Assembly (NCBI GenBank): GCA_964645405.1
Contig: CAZYCA010000016.1
Coordinates: 186,001 to 250,000, forward strand
Length of the DNA: 64,000 nt
From: JAMWDF01 sp964645405
GTDB taxonomy: Bacteria; Ratteibacteria; UBA8468; B48-G9; DSTR01
Reading direction: 5' to 3'
The position numbers and the translations under genes are program-made. The notes under the pieces were generated by a model. It saw only the letters and a program-made list of their open reading frames with translations, did no database searches and was not told where the DNA came from. Shown piece by piece: positions 59,878 through 64,000 of this stretch (its first letter is position 1; each line of letters begins with the position of its first letter).

Positions 59878-62341
59878 TGATGCCTATCATCCCCGGGGGA
59901 TAGAAGTAAAATGGCGACAAAAATGGGAAGAGACAGGTGCTCATGTAACACCTGCAGAAAGTAATCAGCCGAAGTACTACTGCCTGGATATGTTCCCCTA
60001 CCCTTCTGGTTCCGGTCTTCACGTGGGACACTGGCGCGGTTATGTGCTTTCTGATGTCTGGGCAAGATACAAGAAACTTCAGGGTTTTAATGTACTTCAT
60101 CCTATGGGCTGGGATTCATTTGGTCTGCCAGCAGAAAACGATGCCATCAAAAAACAGATACATCCGGAGATTTGCGTCCGCCGCAATATAGAAAATATGA
60201 AACGGCAACTGAAAGAAATCGGAGCCATGTATGACTGGAATAGAGAGATTAACACCAGCAGCCCTGACTACTACCGCTGGACTCAGTGGATTTTTCTGCA
60301 GATGTACCACAAAGGCTTAGCTTACCGTAAGGAGATGCCAGTCAACTGGTGCCCGAAGGATAAAACAGTTTTAGCCAACGAGGAAGTTATTGATGGTCGG
60401 TGTGAAAGATGTCAGACGAAAGTAACAAAGCGCCAGTTGCCGCAATGGATGCTGAAGATTACCGCCTACGCGGAAAGACTGCTGGCTGATTTAGATAAAC
60501 TGGATTGGCCAGAAAAAGTTAAACAGATGCAACGTAACTGGATTGGCAAAAGTGAGGGTGCCTCTATCATTTTTAAAGTAATAACAGTTTCCGGTAAAGA
60601 GTTTGACCTGCCTGTGTTTACCACCAGACCTGATACCCTTTTCGGTGCCACGTATGTGGTGCTTGCCCCGGAACATCCTCTGGTTAAAAGTATTACCGGG
60701 TCCAGCCAGAGAAGGGAAGTGGAAAGGTATCTGGCTGAAAGCATGGAGAAATCAGAGATAGAAAGAACTCAGGTCACCAGAGAGAAAACAGGTGTTTTTA
60801 CAGGTGCTATGGCTGTTAACCCGGTTAATGGTGCTAAAATTCCTGTCTGGGTGGCTGACTATGTTCTGGCTCATTATGGTGCTGGTGCGATTATGGCAGT
60901 ACCTGCCCATGACCAGCGGGATTTTGAGTTTGCCCAGAAATATCATTTACCGGTGATAGAAGTTATTTCCAGTTCTCAATCCTTGCACGACAGTGATGGT
61001 CGGCTGCTTCAGGCTTATGAGGGCGAAGGGGTAATGATTAATTCCGGTCCCTTTAATGGAAAGTCTTCTACCCAGGGGAAAAAACTGGTTGTGGACTACC
61101 TTAAAGAAAAATCCCTGGGTGATTTTACCGTTACCTATAAATTACGGGACTGGATTTTCTCCAGACAACGTTACTGGGGAGAACCTATTCCCATTGTCTA
61201 TTGTCTATCCTGTGGAGAAGTACCTGTTCCAGAAAAGGATTTACCAGTTCTTCTTCCACGGGTGGAAAGATACCAGCCCAGCGGTACAGGACAATCGCCT
61301 TTAGCTACCATCCCGGAATTTGTTAATACTGTCTGTCCGCGTTGCGGTGCTTCAGCCAGACGGGAAACAGATACCATGCCCCAGTGGGCCGGGTCCTCCT
61401 GGTATTTTCTGCGTTACCCTAATCCGCACCTGGTAGACGCGGCTTTTGACAGAAAGATTGTGGACCGCTGGCTGCCAGTGGACTGTTACATTGGCGGAGT
61501 GGAGCATGCCATTTTACATCTGCTTTATGCTCGTTTTTTTACCAAGGTTCTTTATGACCTTGGTTATCTTGGTTTTGATGAACCTTTTGCCAGACTTTTC
61601 AACCAGGGTATGGTTTGTAAATACAGCGAGAAAACGGGAAAACTGGAGAAAATGTCCAAATCCAAGGGTAATGTGGTCAATCCTGATCCGCTGGTAAGCC
61701 GTTACGGGACTGACACTGTGAGAGTTTATGAACTTTTCATCGGACCACCAGAACTTGATTCGGAATGGAGTGACCAGGGAATTGAGGGAGTTTACCGTTT
61801 TCTTAACCGTGTCTGGAAGTGGGTGATGGAAACCAGGCAGCATTTTGTACCGGAAGAAAAAGAATCCCAGGAAATAAGAAGACAGTTACATATCTTAACT
61901 TTCAAAATCAGCCAGCGGCTGGAAGATTTCAAATTTAATACTGCCATCAGTGCTTTTATGGAATTTCTCAACTTTGTTTTATCAGGCAATGTTGACTCCA
62001 GGGTGAGTTTGAAGACCGTAGAAAGGTTTCTTATCCTTCTTTCCCCTTTTGCCCCGCATCTTTGCGAAGAGCTCTGGGAAAGGACCGGACATCAGACAAG
62101 TATTTTTTCTCACACCTGGCCGGAATATGATTCTGACCTTATCCAGGCAGAGAATGTAGAAATAGTGGTACAGATTAACGGCAAGGTGCGGGCGACTTTG
62201 AAACTGCCACGGGGCCAGGATGAATCTTCTGTTCTTTCTGAGGTTTTGTCTCTGGAATCCATTAAGCGGCATTTGTCTGGCAGGAAATTAAAAAGACAGG
62301 TTTTTGTCCCGGATAAAATCATTAATCTCCTCGTAGAGTAA
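59864..62341 (+). CDS. leuS: leucine-tRNA ligase
   Basis: Class I synthetase charging tRNA-Leu. 825 residues, full length. HIGH motif is HVGH at residues 53-56 (YPSGSGLHVGHWRGY), KMSKS at 596-600 (EKMSKSKGNVV), the CP1 editing domain carries TTRPDTLFGATYVVLAPEHP with the TTRPDT block, and zinc-type cysteines lie in CLSCGEVP and CPRCGA. GGGGG upstream serves as ribosome site. The start is coupled to nfo by a 14-base overlap, so nfo is likely transcribed with leuS. Confidence 0.97.
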   Translation: MNVSDDAYHPRGIEVKWRQKWEETGAHVTPAESNQPKYYCLDMFPYPSGSGLHVGHWRGYVLSDVWARYKKLQGFNVLHPMGWDSFGLPAENDAIKKQIHPEICVRRNIENMKRQLKEIGAMYDWNREINTSSPDYYRWTQWIFLQMYHKGLAYRKEMPVNWCPKDKTVLANEEVIDGRCERCQTKVTKRQLPQWMLKITAYAERLLADLDKLDWPEKVKQMQRNWIGKSEGASIIFKVITVSGKEFDLPVFTTRPDTLFGATYVVLAPEHPLVKSITGSSQRREVERYLAESMEKSEIERTQVTREKTGVFTGAMAVNPVNGAKIPVWVADYVLAHYGAGAIMAVPAHDQRDFEFAQKYHLPVIEVISSSQSLHDSDGRLLQAYEGEGVMINSGPFNGKSSTQGKKLVVDYLKEKSLGDFTVTYKLRDWIFSRQRYWGEPIPIVYCLSCGEVPVPEKDLPVLLPRVERYQPSGTGQSPLATIPEFVNTVCPRCGASARRETDTMPQWAGSSWYFLRYPNPHLVDAAFDRKIVDRWLPVDCYIGGVEHAILHLLYARFFTKVLYDLGYLGFDEPFARLFNQGMVCKYSEKTGKLEKMSKSKGNVVNPDPLVSRYGTDTVRVYELFIGPPELDSEWSDQGIEGVYRFLNRVWKWVMETRQHFVPEEKESQEIRRQLHILTFKISQRLEDFKFNTAISAFMEFLNFVLSGNVDSRVSLKTVERFLILLSPFAPHLCEELWERTGHQTSIFSHTWPEYDSDLIQAENVEIVVQINGKVRATLKLPRGQDESSVLSEVLSLESIKRHLSGRKLKRQVFVPDKIINLLVE

Positions 62342-62433
62342 ACTCCATTTCGCTTTCCGTAAGCAATCGCAAGTTCAGGAATTAAGGATAATGTTCTGCC
62401 TGAGCTTTCAAAATCGTAAGTTAAAGACATCTC

Positions 62434-62462
62434 TTGACATAGGTTAATATTTGCTGTAAAAT
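62434..62462 (+). promoter_or_regulatory. candidate promoter for the GntR/LacI-type regulator
   Basis: Perfect TTGACA (62434-62439), 17-base spacer, TAAAAT (62457-62462). The ATG at 62488 is 25 bases further, without a ribosome site. Confidence 0.7.
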
Positions 62463-62487
62463 TGTATAAAAGTAAAATAATAGTACA

Positions 62488-63633
62488 ATGAAAGATGAAG
62501 AACTAATATTTATCAAGGAAAACCTGGACCGTAGCAGTCCAGTGCCAGTTTACTACCAGTTAAGTCAAAAATTAGCCTGTTTAATACTTTCAGGAAAACT
62601 GAAATCCGGGGAAAGACTTCCGGGTGATTTATACCTGGCTAAACTTTTCGGTGTTAACTACCGCACGCTTCAAAAAGCCTTACAGATTTTGAAGCAACAA
62701 GGTCTAATTGAAAAAATTCGTTATCAGGGAACGATTGTAACAAATCATAACTATACCAGCCCAAGTATAGGCTTTTTCTATTTAAGAGAAGCAACGAACA
62801 TGCTAATCAGGGCTGAGTATCTTCAAAAAGTCCTTTCCCGCCATTCCTTTGATTTAAAAGTACATGGTTATGATACCCCGGAATATTTTGAAAAAATAAG
62901 TCTCTGGGAAGAAGTCAGGACTAAACAGTTAAAGGCAGCAGTAATCGTACCGGTACCCACAGAAAACTGTTTAAGGAACCTTCTGGAGTTAGAAGAAAAT
63001 CATTTCCCGTATGTACGGTTCGGGAGAAGCTTCTTTCAGGGAAAACTGAAGGCACCACTGGTACGTGGTGATGATATCAGAAGGACAAAAGAGGCCATAG
63101 ATTATCTCTGGAATTCTGGCCATAGGAGGATTGGATTGGTAAGTTCTTTCCGCGGCAACGAAAGCGAACAGGTTTATCTTAATTTTTATCAAGACAGACC
63201 GGATTTTCAACCCCGCTGGTTGATGAGTCTGGAATTTACTGGAACGGAAGAACAATGGCAGCATTATCCCGGTCAACAGGTAGCCAGAGGATACTGGGAA
63301 CACAATCCTGATGTTACAGCCTTGCTGGTGGAGAATAGTTTTGCCGCAGTGGACTTTTTGAAAGAAGCCATGAGCATGCGAAGAGAGGTTCCCCGTGACT
63401 TTTCTCTTCTGAGTTTAACTGACTGGGTAGGTCTTGACCGTTCACTGGTGCGGATAACAGCGATGCATTTGTCTGATAGGGAAATGGGAGAAGCAGCAGC
63501 CAGAGTAGTTATTGATTTACTTCAAGGAAGAATGCAGCAGGAAACTGTATTTATTCCGTATAGACTGATAGAGCGCGGTTCAGTAGGTCGTCCATCAGTT
63601 TTTAAAGGTGTCTTAGGACAGAGAAGATGGTGA
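62488..63633 (+). CDS. GntR-family regulator with LacI-like ligand-binding domain
   Basis: The 381-residue protein has an N-terminal winged helix of GntR type (residues ~14-85: PVYYQLSQKLACLILSGKLK, RLPGDLYLAKLFGVNYRTLQK, LIEKIRYQGT) joined to a periplasmic-binding-protein-like LacI/GalR sensor (~92-375: HRRIGLVSSF, VTALLVENSFAAVDFLKE, RLIERGSVGRPS). Such hybrids are common next to sugar-use genes in PVC bacteria. Its gene lies just before a prepilin-like gene, as often in those genomes. No operator is evident. Confidence 0.88.
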   Translation: MKDEELIFIKENLDRSSPVPVYYQLSQKLACLILSGKLKSGERLPGDLYLAKLFGVNYRTLQKALQILKQQGLIEKIRYQGTIVTNHNYTSPSIGFFYLREATNMLIRAEYLQKVLSRHSFDLKVHGYDTPEYFEKISLWEEVRTKQLKAAVIVPVPTENCLRNLLELEENHFPYVRFGRSFFQGKLKAPLVRGDDIRRTKEAIDYLWNSGHRRIGLVSSFRGNESEQVYLNFYQDRPDFQPRWLMSLEFTGTEEQWQHYPGQQVARGYWEHNPDVTALLVENSFAAVDFLKEAMSMRREVPRDFSLLSLTDWVGLDRSLVRITAMHLSDREMGEAAARVVIDLLQGRMQQETVFIPYRLIERGSVGRPSVFKGVLGQRRW

Positions 63634-63686
63634 GACTTAAGTGGGAGGTATTACAGTTTGTTAGAGAACAGACCTGGAGGTGGGTC

Positions 63687-63926
63687 ATGAGAAAGTTAGG
63701 GTATAGCAGGAGGAAAGGTTTTACGTTGATAGAGCTTTTAGTGGTAATAGCCATTGTGGCGATTCTGGCTGCGATGTTACTTCCTGTTTTAAGTAAAGTT
63801 AGAGAAAAAGCCCGAGCCTCTAGCTGCTTGAATAATTTGAAACAGATAGGTCCTACCCTGACGATGTACAGCATGGACTGCATAATGCCATGTGTTTCTG
63901 CCAGCATTAAACGAGTAACTAACTAA
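63687..63926 (+). CDS. short prepilin-like protein (type IV pilin / DUF1559-type N-terminus)
   Basis: A 79-residue product from the ATG at 63687, which has a strong GGAGGT ribosome site; an earlier ATG at 63627 lacks one. The prepilin signal is classic: a basic leader ending in KG, then FTLIELLVVIAIVAILAAML. It continues with PVLSKVREKARASSCLNNLKQIG, typical of the DUF1559-like family, but the usual 150-250-residue globular domain is absent: after MYSMD the sequence ends within 16 residues. It is probably a truncated member; whether it is made and assembled is unclear. A strong terminator follows. Confidence 0.75.
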   Translation: MRKLGYSRRKGFTLIELLVVIAIVAILAAMLLPVLSKVREKARASSCLNNLKQIGPTLTMYSMDCIMPCVSASIKRVTN

Positions 63927-63955
63927 AGAGAAACGGATTTGTTTCTGAAAATAAG

Positions 63956-63988
63956 AAAGGGGCTGCTTGAAGCAGCCCCTTTTCTCTT
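63956..63988 (+). terminator. rho-independent terminator after the prepilin gene
   Basis: Stem AAAGGGGCTGC / GCAGCCCCTTT (11 bp) with loop TTGAA, followed by a T-rich run (TTTTCTCTT). It is the clearest terminator in the window. Confidence 0.85.
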
Positions 63989-64000
63989 CAAAATAAGTTG

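Overview
The window looks like chromosomal sequence from an uncultured, probably anaerobic, diderm bacterium. Evidence for a Gram-negative-type envelope is a large exported protein with a C-terminal outer-membrane beta-barrel, a Tat translocon with two Tat-signal Fe-S cluster proteins or partners, and a type IV prepilin-like gene. Anaerobic or fermentative habits are suggested by pyruvate phosphate dikinase, polyferredoxin-type proteins, LarC and CobO. The small prepilin and the GntR/LacI-type regulator recall PVC-related candidate phyla such as Omnitrophota, but that is a guess and no marker in the window settles it. The genetic code is standard, with TGA used as a stop (for example aroE). 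Layout: bases 1-10795 are a tightly packed plus-strand run for tRNA modification, secretion and translation (queA, tgt, yajC, larC, DUF503, valS, a divergent lone rplU, hflX, nrnA, truB), with many 4-bp stop/start overlaps. Bases 10804-12765 (minus) hold a LOG-family enzyme and an NfeD membrane protease. Bases 12927-20577 are the remains of one giant exported gene (DUF11 repeats, SdrD-B-like domain, SPOR-like domain, Ig-like region, outer-membrane barrel). It is broken by a frameshift and by a 1.67-kb insertion sequence whose own transposase carries a stop codon. Bases 20649-29612 hold cimA, a divergent hisA overlapping topA, argH-lysA, apbE and a sugar-phosphate isomerase-like gene. Bases 29622-38044 hold parA with a small non-ParB partner, then a near-complete chorismate/phenylalanine supercluster in several short transcription units: aroE-aroK, aroC and aroA facing the other way, and aroB-pheA-aroF. 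No aroD is present, and the shikimate kinase lacks the usual substrate-site residues. Bases 38064-43765 hold an iron alcohol dehydrogenase, a creatininase-family protein, ribF and ppdK. After a 725-bp gene-free stretch comes a DUF362/NapH-like/NapG-like/tatA/tatC operon (44491-47559). Bases 47818-58924 are a long minus-strand run: DUF4013, pdxJ, ybbR, cdaA, hisC, trpS, a macro-NUDIX fusion, YjbQ, an M18 aminopeptidase, a HEAT-repeat protein, a nitroreductase, cobO and a Gfo/Idh oxidoreductase. The plus strand then carries nfo, leuS, a GntR/LacI-type regulator, a short prepilin and a strong terminator. Promoters are unusually legible: several divergent gene pairs have interlocked sigma-70-like promoters, and three genes (aroA, nfo, macro-NUDIX) have a -10 box only 6-7 bases before the ATG, which suggests leaderless mRNAs. 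Nothing here is unmistakably a new defence or mobile system. The best candidates for a second look are the altered AroK, the Tat-linked Fe-S operon, the macro-NUDIX fusion, the disrupted giant envelope protein and the promoter architecture.
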